Made by a program: the position numbers and the translations under genes. A DNA stretch of 64,000 nucleotides from Auanema rhodensis (taxonomy: Eukaryota > Nematoda > Chromadorea > Rhabditida > Rhabditidae), in contig OZ059897.1 of assembly GCA_964057225.1 (NCBI GenBank), forward strand, positions 16,988,001-17,052,000, written 5' to 3'. This document shows, one piece after another, positions 1-11,875 of this stretch. How positions within the stretch are numbered: the stretch's first letter is position 1; each line of letters begins with the position of its first letter. Below the pieces are notes generated by a model. That model searched no databases, was not told the DNA's origin, and saw only the letters and a list, made by a program, of their open reading frames with translations.

Positions 1-544
1 ATTAAATATATATGATAAATTAAGAGAAATTTGAATGATCATGATATTCTTGATTATTAATCATTTTTGATCGTTTCTTGTAGTTGTTCATATTTGATAT
101 GTACTACAATCAATGGGTACAACGTGCTGTGATAAAACTTAATTTCTCAATACTTTAAACCCAAGTTCAGATAATTCAATGTAATTCTAATCAAGACCAA
201 TTAATTTCGTTTGAATCGTAACTTTCTTTAAACGTTGATTAACTAATATATCATCCATCTTCTTCTTTTTTAAAGTTTTTTCTTCTTTTCTCTTTTCAAT
301 AGAGATCAAAGAAATTTGTCATGGTCAACTGCACTGCCAATTAAAATGTGTTAGTTTCAAAACTAACGCTAGATCGAGAACGGAAGTACTCGGCTCTGTT
401 GTAGAGAAGCAGAGTGAGCTTATAAGATGTCTCCATTGGTTAGACACGAAGCCAATGTCAGAAGCCGACTCTGCCACTCTAGTGAGCATGCTTCAGCTTC
501 AAATAGCTTATATATGAGCCAAATCATGTGCTGCTATAAATTGT
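1..544. other. Intergenic, no gene seen
   Basis: This stretch lies upstream of the tRNA. It is AT-rich with several pyrimidine-rich tracts around 250-300. I see no exon-like open frame with splice sites. Around 361-420 the base composition is closer to balanced, which may be the 5' flank of the tRNA gene, but no defined promoter element is recognisable. Confidence 0.5.
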
Positions 545-617
545 GGCCGCGTGGCCCAATGGATAAGGCGTCGGACTTCGGATCCGAAGATTGCAGGTTC
601 GAGTCCTGCCGTGGTCG
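545..617 (+). tRNA. tRNA-Arg (anticodon TCG)
   Basis: This 73-nt cloverleaf decodes CGA arginine codons. The 7-bp acceptor stem pairs 545-551 with 610-616, including two G-T pairs, and position 617 is the discriminator G. The D-arm is GGCCCAATGGATAAGG-like. The anticodon stem TCGGA/TCCGA encloses a CTTCGGA loop with TCG as anticodon. The T-arm GCAGG/CCTGC carries a TTCGAGT loop. The sequence is close to animal tRNA-Arg-TCG genes, with no intron. A run of five T at 619-623 serves as the RNA polymerase III terminator. Its A and B boxes are internal, so no upstream promoter is needed. Confidence 0.97.
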
Positions 618-3600
618 AAATTTTTGCAAAACTGAAACTATAAATTGGGAACTGAATATGATTGATACGAGCATTTAATTCTTATCAATCATTGAAAATG
701 CTAGAGTTTTTTCAAGAAATGATTTATTAATTTCCAACTACATCACAAAGAAATTTATTTATAGAATCAGAAGTTCATTTTAAAGTTTTTTGCTTCGAAC
801 TATTTGAAATAAATTTTCTTTGTGAAAATGCTCAATATGTGTATGACATTTATAATTTATTATAGAACCACGTTGAGAAACAAAATTTGAAACAGTACTT
901 CAGGAAAACGCATTCTAATATACAAACTTTCTAAGAAAAAAGACAATCTTCTATCATTATTTCGAAAACCACGTGAGAGATGTTAAAAATACGAGAATGA
1001 TAATATTGTTTACGGGTTTTCTTCAAGTTTTCCAAATGCAAAAATGGACTTTAGTAGGTTTTTCAGTATCATCATCATTAAAAATTATGAAGAATTACAA
1101 TTCCATCGTTATAGCTACATAAATAACAGAATTCAATAGTTCAAAACGTATAAAAAAAACTAATTTATGAAGATAGCTAATCGATATTTTGAATTAGCTA
1201 GTTTGTGAGATCTGAATCAAAAAATTATCGATTACTTAGGAGAACTTCTTGAACGCAAATTTTTTAAAAATTTTTGTTATGAACTAGACAATAATGTATT
1301 GTTTATTTTAATTATATTAAATAAGTGGTAATGAATTATGTCACTTTCTACTAATGAGTATTTTATTTTGAACGTGTTTCCTACTTAAAGTGGTGGTGTA
1401 TTTTTTTTAATATTACGTTAAAAATTCAAAAATTAATCAATTAGTAGTGTAGTTGATGACCCAGATTAAAGTATAATATACAATTAATAACTAAGAAATA
1501 CCTATATCCTTTCCCACATAATATTTTGGGAACTGTCAATTTTTTATACAAAACGTGACCCGTGGCAATTTGGAATCCCCGCGCATTAGGCTCCACCCAC
1601 TTTTTAAAATCCTTATTATATCTCTTGTGGATAAATAGGCTGCCATTCATACCTTGAGGTAGCCTGCCGCATGGTTGTATATACATCCTGCCTATTTCTT
1701 AACCCAAAAACTCTATAATTTATTGTCACAACGTTTGTATTATTTTCATTTCTGCTCAATGGCATGGACTATGTGAGATCTATTGCGAATGATATCACAG
1801 TTCTTGCTGTTGGGTAGAGATGAGAGTTGGTGTTATTTTAAGTTGCCTTCAAGATACCTTTCTAATTTTTCTGTAGGTTCAAATCTGGGTGTGCTTCTTA
1901 GTCGTATTTGTTTTTATGACTAGAATCACATTCAGCATTGCATCTACTAAAGTAAAATTAGGCCTGTTCCCTCGTAGATAAAGTTATCTGTCAGCATAAT
2001 GTTTGTGTGAAATCTAGTTCAAGATATCACAGTATCCATTCTGCTGACAGATCTCTTAATTCCGTTAGTTATGTTGCCATATGCCCATCCCCCGTTTCCC
2101 AACCCTATCTGGGTATCTCGACTAGTGCACACGTTATTTGGATGTGACTAGAGAGTGACTCAGCTAGGAAAGCAGGAACTTCTCTCACCAGTTTTTAAAA
2201 GTGATTGTTTTTTTCAGAGCATAAGTAGACGCAAAATTTTGAACTTGGCAGGGTTGTTAGATAGATCATTTAGTACTTAAAAAAGTGCTTTTGGCGTGAA
2301 CCGAAATGCATTGCAAAAGGCAACCTGTTTATTTAGCTTGAAATTGTTTAATGTACTTATCTAAATTATGCAATGTTGCATCATAGAATGCTTGTTAAAT
2401 AGTGTTCATGTTGTGTTGGATATAATTATATCGAGAGATAATGTATAAGGAATGCTGAAATGTTAATAAGATTTTATAAGATTATTTCCAAAACAATTCT
2501 AATAGTATCCAAATTAGAAGATTGCGAGAACTGGTCGAATGCAAAATCTTAAGGACCAGTCTATTTAGTTAAGCCTATCTTATTGTGTTTATAATAAGAG
2601 AGGCTTTTTATTGTAAGTTTTACTCATCAGATATGTCAAGCGAGAATGGGCACTACGTAACCTATAAAAAATCAGTCAAACTATTCCTTATTTTCGCTAT
2701 ATCAAAAAGTTTTACAATGAGTGAATTCTCATGTCATTTGATGTTTGCCTCCATTTTCTCTTGTTTCCCGCTACCTATTTCATTTATCTTTTACATTTCT
2801 TATCACCCTCTACAATACTTTTAGCGATTCCACGAATATGGTGTAGTCCTATATATGATTCCCTCGTCTTGCTTTTCACAACCTATCCAGCATATCGAAC
2901 TATCAAATCTGTTAGATTACCTACCACTCAACTGGTTATCAGTCAAAGCAATCCCTTTTATGATCAGTTCCCGATTTATTTTCACCTACCTATGCTGTAC
3001 CGATCGTAACTAGCTAAGTTCTGCAAATAATGTAAGGATTTAAGAAAGTAAGAGAAAAAGAGAGACATAGATAGTTGAATAGAGTAGAGTGAAAGTTAAA
3101 GAGTCATATATGCTATAATTTGTAGTTCATTTCTCATTGGTCAGTTAGCAAATCCACAATACTTGCTTGGATTCCTCCGAAAGACTTTCCTTTTTTTATT
3201 ATCTTTTCTTTCTTCTATCTATTACTTGTAATTCTTATATCGTCTTTTAACTCTCTGTTCAACCGAAAACAACATATAATTAGTGATTTTAATCGAATTG
3301 GGTCTGAGAATCTTGGGTTCGTTTTTATATTGTATGACATATCCTACTCTTGATTACCATTACAACTTACACGATGCTAATTTGGTGACAACCTCTTATT
3401 TCAGTGAACCAAATCGAAATTGTTTTAAAAAATTTATTTAAACTTCTGTTAATCTTTTCTATTTTTCTCAATTAATATTAAAAAAAACAACTGTTAGCTA
3501 ATACGTTTTTAACCAGTAATCGTAAGAACATTTATTTATATTTCCGCTTTTTAGAAAAAATTTCCATTAATATATACACTTATATAGAACTAAATTATTC

Positions 3601-4036
3601 TCTAATAAGTTATAAACCTGTCGTTATTTATTTTTCTTAGTGAGGACAACAGGAGCATGGAAAGTAACGAGAGTAAAAAGAGGGAAAAGTCTCCAAATAT
3701 GTTGTAATCATGAATTTTGTTTTGACGAAACAGTTAGATAACATTAGCAAGTTTAATAATAATTGAATAAATTTCATAATATAACACTCTTCTCGTAGAT
3801 TTTCCTTAGATTTTTCGACCTACTCCAGACATTTGGTCATCGTCGCTGCGCCACGATCCATTTTATTTCCGATAACTGAAGCAGAAAGTCTTTCTCATAT
3901 GCTATCTCTTATTCATTCCTCACTTTTACTTCCTTTACGTTTCCAATTATTTTGTCTATTGTAATAAATATATTAATATTTTAAAATATTTATTTCAGAT
4001 TTTTGTGTTTTTTTATTTGCTTAAACGACATCATAT
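618..4036. other. Intergenic, no supported gene
   Basis: This 3.4 kb region shows no exon chain that I can support. Two patches have more complex base composition: 1500-1690, where the minus strand has an 81-codon open frame (1441-1686) resembling no family I recognise, and 1790-2180. The plus-strand open frames at 2585-3009 are rich in Phe, Ile and Tyr, as expected from AT-rich noncoding DNA. A purine-rich tract lies at about 3040-3100. Some of this region may regulate the gene that starts at 4037. Confidence 0.5.
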
Positions 4037-6604
4037 ATGATTTTTTTATTACTGGCTAGCTTGCTGGCTGTTGTACCATCTAGTTGGTCAGCAATTCATC
4101 GTCCTGAAATTCACACATGGCTTGAACAGAATAGTTATATTTGTAAGTGTTAAAATATTATTTTAGATTTGTAATTCTAAGTTATATGTAAATACATTAA
4201 TGTGAAATATAAAGTTTATGTTAGTTTATAGTATAGTTCGAAAACCTTAGCAAACCGAACTGCTTACCAATTGTGATATTTTCTTTAAAAAAACAAGTTT
4301 TTGAATAATGCTTGATCTCTATTAAGGTGTATTGGATCCTTTACGAAATTCTGTTCAGTTTTTAACAACTGGTGAGGCTAGGACATTAAGTTGTAATTGT
4401 GGAGACCCATTGATTACGGAGTCAGCTTGCGCTCGAAAAGGCAATGAAAGGCCACACTGTCGTCGACGTAAAATAAATTTTTTTATTTGATAGTCTTCAT
4501 ATCATATTATAGTTCCTGATTTATGTATGAGGGAGTATCAGATTCTATTCACCGAAGTCGAAGATAGAAGAAATCGTAAGTACTATTGTGTTAAACTATA
4601 TGTATATTCTTATACAGAACCTATGTCTACGAGACAATCAAGTATTCGTACAACTACTACCCAACTGCCAACAACACAACGACGACGGATTTCAACCTTA
4701 CATACTACAAAACTTCTTCGTCCTCTTCCTACATTCACTACACGAAATCCATTCACTCGATCGAAGGTTTTATTTCGAATACTTCAGTTCGTTTTAGAAA
4801 ACTAATGTTTCAGCCAACGTTCACTCTAGCCAATCGTTTCCCATTCACAACAGCAGGAAAAATATCATCTAATGACCTGCGTAAGTTCACACCTACAACA
4901 CCATCTTTGCTTAGATCTCGGCCAACGTTTCGAACAACATTTAGTGGACGTAAAGTATGTTTAATTCAAGGTTATTTTGTTATGAAATACATTCAGAGCA
5001 CTCTTCATACTTTCACTGGCCTTCATAGGGACGAACAAGTTGAAACATTGCCATCAACACTAAGCAGATCAACACAATCTACTACTTTATCAACAACACC
5101 AGAAACAACTCCATCAACAACTTCATCAACGACTACGACAACTACTACAACGACCTCAACAACACCTAAGCCAATCACAACCACAACGATATTAATTTCA
5201 ACTACTCCTGCTCCGGCTTCAACAGTAGCAAGTACACTTACAACGGTTCCAAGTTTGACAACAAAACCAACAACATCTACATTGAACCTGACAACGTTTT
5301 CTCAAACGTCTGACGATTCTCATGTTCCTCAAACTGAAACAAAGAGAGAAAAACTAGAGAAAGTTCGAAGCTTAATAAAGGAACTGCTTCAAAATATGTC
5401 ACCTGAAGATCACATCAATGATTTAGAACAATTATTTGACTTTGAACAGCTCCGTAGCAGACATGGAGTTCGACATTCTACTAAAGATCCTCTGCAAAAA
5501 CATAAGCCACATAAGGTAAGATTCCGAGTTTCGAACAGATGTTAAGTTTTTTATTTTAACTTTTAGGAAATTGTACGAGTATCGTCGGAAGAAGTTCCAG
5601 CTGAAACAGGTACTCGAATGCAGCGCGTCGTTTTCGATGAGCAAATGAATTTAATGGGAGATGCTCCATCCTTAGTGTTGACTACAAATCCAGCTAGTGC
5701 CCAAACAACAACTGATGCCACAACAACAACATTACCAACATCAACAGCTGCATCAGCAGTCCAGTCTACCCTTCCAGCAAGTTCGACATTATCAAAAGGT
5801 TTCTATAAATGTTTCAAAGTATTCTTTATATTTTTGAAATTCTGAAGAAAATAGTAAATTCGAGCCTATAATTGAAAAGCTTCTTCAACGGATTGATCTA
5901 CTCGAAGCAAAAGTCCTTCATACTGTAGCTACTCCGGGCTCTAAAGAAGAATTAGCTCACAACAACATGGTGAACATTTTTTTTTAAATTTTCAAATAGT
6001 TTATTTAAGCTTCACAACTTCAAAAGACAAATGATTGACTTTGTTCGCCGTCAAGAAAATGATAAAGCAATTAACGCGCAAAAGAAGATTGAGGTGAGGC
6101 CTAAATTTATTTGATTTTTGATAAATTTTAAAAAAATTATGAAGTGAATAATATCAATTATTTCAGGCTGAAAATGAGCTAACAGCGGAAGACTTATCAA
6201 ATCTTCGAAGCACAACAGCAGAAGTTTTGAATCTAAAAGTTACAAAAATAAGAAACGGTGAAGACGAAGAGCCAACTTCAGTAGTAAGAAACATTTGACG
6301 TAGTATTCTAAAATAAGGAAAACCGTTTTGTTTCAGTCCGCCAGCATGAATGATCAACCAACAACTTTCTCCCCTCGAATAGTAAGTATTTAAACTTTGA
6401 ACAAATGATTAGAATACTATATTATTCTCATAGTAAGAATTTTTTTAGCGTTTCACAACTTCGAAATTCAACGCCAAGATCTGTGAAGATAATCATCCCC
6501 TTTGTGAATATTGGGCTTTCTACAAGCAATGTAGTGTAAATGCCAAATATATGTACAAATATTGTCGAAAAGCCTGCGGTATCTGTGATTTCCGCCGAAT
6601 CTAA
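4037..6604 (+). CDS. Secreted Thr-rich protein with C-terminal ShKT domain
   Basis: About eleven exons can be joined. The start at 4037 gives a hydrophobic signal peptide (MIFLLLASLLAVVPSSWSA). It is followed by a Cys-containing N-terminal segment (about 4325-4520), then a long Thr/Pro/Ser-rich part (about 4620-5330) that is probably O-glycosylated. After this come charged, possibly helical exons (5340-6290). The last exon encodes a ShKT domain with six cysteines, beginning at KICEDNHPLCEYWA and ending ACGIC, just before the stop. ShKT domains occur in many secreted nematode proteins, including astacins and surface or mucin-like proteins. No enzyme domain is visible here, so an extracellular-matrix, surface-coat or secretory role is inference. 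One intron (about 4958-4999) is placed at GTATGT..TTCAG because it keeps the frame. Exon borders are by eye; the length is roughly 600 residues. Confidence 0.8.
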
Positions 6605-9600
6605 ATCCAAGTCTATTCAGGGTGATGAATTTTAATCATTTTGCTTAATTTAATTTTTGTTTTGTTTATTACAATATGAATTGCTTTTCAAAATGATGTA
6701 TATGTACATGTATGTATATATACTTTCTTAATAAGTTTTATGTAATGAAGAAAAAAAAGATTTTTTTGAATTATTAAATTTATGTTATTCACCAGGAATG
6801 CAACCAATCTGTACCAGCGATTACTGAACGATATGAAATATAGAACGAGAGATGCATATACTTTCAAAATCTGATAACAAAATTAATTATTCTGTGAATG
6901 TAAGATGAAAAAAACTGATTAATTATGTATTTAAGCAAAACATATGTTCAATTAACAAGTTTTTCAATGATGCAAAAGAAATAAAAAGGTAGATGTTAAG
7001 ATATACAAATATTCAATTAAGCTTTATATGCATATACGTAAAATATAATATTTGAATTAGGGTAATTAAGTTGATCAATTTATTAAACAAAATCAAAACC
7101 AACCCAAGCGAAAAAAAACAAAAAAGAAGAAATTATATTATTTCTTTTATAATTATTTAAATTTTCTTAATTAAAAATATATAATTTACAATTTGAACCC
7201 AAATTATAAATGTTGAAGCTAATAATATAGTTTGAAATGACTTTATATGACATCATATCTCATAAAAATCATTAGCATATCAATTAGTCAACCCTATATG
7301 CTAATTTTAACATTTAAATTAAAATTATTTAACAAATTAAGCAAATTTTCTTATTTTTACATGTTTCTTTAAATATTTTCTATATCTAACAATGTTCATA
7401 ACCATTACCGTTTTCATCATCCACGATTCTGCCAACGATAGCACTATGACCCCATGTGCTGCCATAGCTAGCTTATGCACACCTCTCCTCATACTGCCCC
7501 ATTTTCACAGGAGTCTTACTCAGACTAGGTTTTTAAGTTAGGTTTATATGTTATATTATAATAGCTTGGTTTGTAAAACTTTTTTTTTAATTTAAACACA
7601 TATTGCGCGGTATGCTTTCAATTTGAATTCATCATTCAGTAAACCACCCTTTCATAAAAAAATATTTTACTTCTTAAAATGTAAAATATTACTTTATAAA
7701 CTAATATTAATAATATATAGTTCATTTTTTATTGTTGTTGTATTGTTTTCATGACCTTAGTTTAGCATAACTATCAGACAGTAAAACTAATATTTTTTCA
7801 AAGAACAAACTGATCTGTGATATTAACACCCGCGGTCAGACGCTGCAACTTGGAATACTAAAACGGTTTTCGATCTTTACACACTTCGAACAATTATTTT
7901 TTGCCGCTGTTATACTTGTCTGTAATTTTCTTTTTTTTTTGGTTTTTGAAATTTTATAGGTTCGAAATAAGAAAAGATTCAAAATTCATAATGGAATTGA
8001 TATTGTTGTATTTTAAATCCATTATATTTGTATATTTTGATAGAATTGTCTCGTAATCTTATACACCTATATATGTTAGATTGCGTTCATCATTGCATAA
8101 TATGTGCATCTGGTATACGATAATTCACATTTTTGTTTCATATGAACCATCAGAATAACACGTGGATGTAGACGTGTTTTTCACGTGCTTCGACCTTTTC
8201 TCTCGTCATTGTTGTCTATCATCACTCTTTCTTCACCCCTTCTTTCTCTCTCTCTCTCCCTCTCTCTCTCTTTTGGTGGAAAACGAGTGAGATAGACAGA
8301 GAGTTAATTAGGTAGAGAGCAGTGACTTAAAGGAGGGTGCGTGCAGTTTGTCCACCGCAAAGACATGTTGGTCAACTGTCGTCCTGAGAATTCACAAGAT
8401 CCTACTCTTGTTATTTAGTTATTATACAGAACCTCGCTACTTTATTTACAAGTTGAAATACTATTTTAATAATTATTTCAATGTGTGGGTGTATCTTTTA
8501 TGTTTTCCTTAACACTCCACCTTTCTCTCTCGTTCACTCCCACAACAAATATACACTTTCAGGATTATATTTACACCTTTTTAACAGAGAACCAAAGCGA
8601 TCTGCTTAAGCAGTTCTAATGAAAAGAACTTGTCAAAAACTTCCTTACTTTATATCATCATCACCCACACTATCTCCAGTTTTCATGACATGTTTTGATC
8701 ATACTTTTCAGAAACGTTCTAGAACATTTGTGTCATTGTTTCTTCCTTAACACCTAAACAATTTTCCGGTATATTATAGTTCAATGTTCTAACTCTGGAG
8801 AGACAATATTATTACCTTATTCTGTTGAATAATTTTAAAAATATCATTTAAAGACATAAAAATGTTTTTCATATTCCTAATCATTATAAAACAAAAATTT
8901 TTATTTCGTTACGGATACTCTTGAGAAGCTACTGCTTGCAACGAAGCGTTTCTTGCACAGCCTGTTTTTCTTATTTTCTAAGCAGTTCAACTGCTTAAAC
9001 ATATGTGTTTTGAATTGATAGAGAGCTACTCGAGAAATAGTTAAGACCAGTCGTTATCTTTATCAGAAAACCTTGATTTCTTCTCCTTCCATTCTATCTA
9101 TCTTCCTATCTTCTACATGAAAGATCTTTGAGCTCCTTATATCAGCCAGAAACACTCAGATGTGATAAACAGAAAGGCTGAGTTGTGAGCACTCACTAGT
9201 TTACTTTTGTCTTATTAACAATATTATGAACAACACATTTCCCTTGTTCAAAAGATGGCCGACCTTTGTAAAATCATTAATAGTAACATTATCAGAAAGT
9301 GATGTAATTTTCATTGAAAAAAGATGTTTACTTCTTTTTTATTTTAGATCAAATATAAAAACTTATGTATCAATACTAATCTCTCTCTTTTCTCTTTTCA
9401 GTTTTCTGCTCTTTAATCTATCTCTTTCTTTTTTGTACGTTCTTAATGTTTCTCCTTCTCTAACTTTCCAGTATATTCACCTGATCTTCTTATTTTTCTT
9501 CAATCATATCAGAAAAATTCTATTTCTATATTTAAATTGTAGTTCTTGTCTGCTAAGTAAAGTATTTTTTCGTCTTCTCTATTATTTCTATTTTGTTCCG

Positions 9601-11875
9601 AACTCTCGACGGTTATCGTGGAAAATTTCAAAACGAAAGCCTAGAAATTGCAATTTTTTTCGTCTCAGCCTTTCTGTTTTTCTTATCAGTTATTTATCAT
9701 TTTTTACTGTTCTTCTTAGGAAAAAGCACCTTATGTTCTTCCGATTTGGTTATTTTTTTAGTCTTTGGTCTTTTTTACCAGTTAAGAACAAGTAGTCTCC
9801 AGTAAGAATAAAAATACAATGTTCGTTTTTTCTTTTAATTCTTTTGAAAACATAATTTACATTAAACTTCTTGTTAGTTCTCTTTGTTTACTCAACACTA
9901 TTTCTTCTGATAACTATTTTATCTTTTCACACTTATTTAATATTTCGATTTCATTCCTTACTGTCATTTGATTTTTTTTCACTTTGCTTTTCGTATAGGC
10001 ACTATTTCACTTGAAAAATAAACTCTGTCTTCTTATCCAACTTTTTTCTCAATAATATCTGTTGATGACAAACGAATCTTGTAAAGTACGAGCTCTTAAG
10101 TGCATATGCCACCACCATTTTTTCTACATTAAACATTAAAAACATATTTATTACTTGTTAGTATAACAGAAAACTATGTATATCCTATTATCTCTGTTTC
10201 TTCCTCGTTCTGTACCTTTTTTTCAAATTTAATTTGTATACGATTCTCTCTTCAATAATACATTTTTATTAATCATTTAATCATTTACTACTTAGAGTTC
10301 ATGTCTTGTCCTCTGCTTGCTACTTAATTGTTTCTTCACTTCATCAAGACTTGCTTATTCTAAACACAGATGCTTTCTTTAAACTTTTATATTAAGAAGT
10401 TCCTTTTTTCAATTTATTTCGTATATGATGCTTCAATATTTTCGATCTATAAACCTTAGCTCTGCTTTACCTCTAAAAAAATCATAAAAGAATACAACAA
10501 CAAAGTTCGCTGATAATTGTGATAACGCTTGTTTATTAGCTTAAGCTGGAAAACAGATAGCTAGCATTGCAAATTATTAGCTTTTATCACTTGCTGAGAT
10601 TCGTGAATTCATATAATCACTAAAGCATAACTATCAAACACCAAACGAAAATCAGTTGTTATTATGTTCAATTTTTTGAAATCAGGATCAGGAATCATCA
10701 TCTGAATCTTCATACTCAATTGCAACACTATTACCTTTGACTATACTCGATTTGTATTACAAATATTTGTTTGAATCGACCAATGTAGTAGAAGCAAACT
10801 AGTTCATTACCTGTTTCTTGATAGTTGACTATAAAGATTTATAGGAAACCAAAGCCAGTTGTCTTTTATGTGGTTAATTAGAGAGCTAATGATTTCATTA
10901 ATATAATACAAACAAAAATAATAATACTATTTTAAATATTTGGTTGTTTTTTGATTAATATATATTTCAATTGTGTTTCAATTAATTTCGTTTAAAGAAA
11001 AAATTAAAGAAATTTATCAAATGATGCCGATGGCATTAACAAAAAATCGGATAGACTTTATTATCACTTCACTAGCTCTCTCTCTCAAAAATTTAAACGA
11101 CAATTGACATTTTTTCGATTGTTTTTACTTTTAAATCACAAAGCCTCCTTCACATATTGTTACTAGTGGTGAGTACTAGTATCACTTAACAAAAGTATTA
11201 AATTAAGAAACTTTACTTTAAGTACTGGAATTTTAAAATTCCTCTGTTAGTTCAAAGAACTTTAATCGACGTACCGCTTTTCATTTACAACAAGACATCA
11301 ACGCTTGCTCTTTGTTTCTGATCGTGTCTTCGTTATGCCACTGCCTTAATATCTACAGTTTTCGCACTTTGTCCTCTATCTATCGCTGTTCTACAAATAA
11401 TTGCATCACATATCACGTACTTGTCTAGCAATTCCACTTGTCGTTACTCCCGAACATCAATTAGTTTTTCTTCCTGAGAAAGTGTTATAGTGATTATAAT
11501 ATTTGATATGCTACTACTCTCTGTATTTTACAAATTGAAAATAACAATTTTCTTTTTTTTCACTTATATTTCACGTACTGTGCTTTTCGTTTTATTTTTT
11601 TGATTTTTCCTATAATATTCTTGCACAAGATAAGAAGTAAAATACTTCTATATAATGATTAATTTGTCAGTTAATATAAATATTAAAAAAAAGAAGAAAA
11701 GAAAACCTGTAAGAACTGGATCATATTTAATAAATAATATATCATTTTCAAATTTATAAATACTTATTTACCTTATTGAATTATTCAAAAAACCAAATTG
11801 GATAACATACTCAAAAATTTACAAAACTTTCTTGTCAGAACAAGAGGTTGTCCGTTATCGGTGGGCGTGAATATA
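6605..11875. other. Long gene-poor region with candidate regulatory motifs
   Basis: This 5.3 kb region has no supportable gene. It holds a CT-rich tract (8241-8272), three ACGTG cores spaced 11-12 bp apart (8160-8187), a 12-bp palindrome (8602-8613) and a related 19-nt inverted repeat (8979-8997). A 189-codon open frame at 9226-9795 is almost all Phe, Leu, Ser and Tyr, because the strand is pyrimidine-rich, and I do not accept it as a gene. A more balanced patch lies at 7390-7520. Much of the region could be distal control DNA for the gene at 11876 or the ShKT gene, which is inference from position. Confidence 0.5.
8241..8272 (+). repeat. CT-rich simple repeat
   Basis: A pyrimidine tract of mostly CT dinucleotides on the plus strand (GA on the minus strand). 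Such tracts can bind GAGA-type factors or be neutral low-complexity DNA. It lies 60 bp after the cluster of ACGTG motifs. Confidence 0.8.

Noticed and set aside
150-175. AAACCCAAGTTCAG resembling the 3' part of spliced leader SL1
   Set aside because: It lacks the full 22-nt leader and the GTAA donor after it, and no Sm site follows.
427-678. 83-codon frame over the tRNA
   Set aside because: It runs straight through the tRNA-Arg gene.
1641-1665. let-7-like seed (TGAGGTAG) on the plus strand
   Set aside because: Only the first eight bases match. The surrounding fold is an 8-bp stem with a 13-nt loop, too short for a microRNA precursor, and the seed lies partly in the loop.
9226-9795. 189-codon open frame
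   Set aside because: It consists mainly of Phe, Leu, Ser, Tyr and Ile from a pyrimidine-rich strand, without splice context, domain or stable start.
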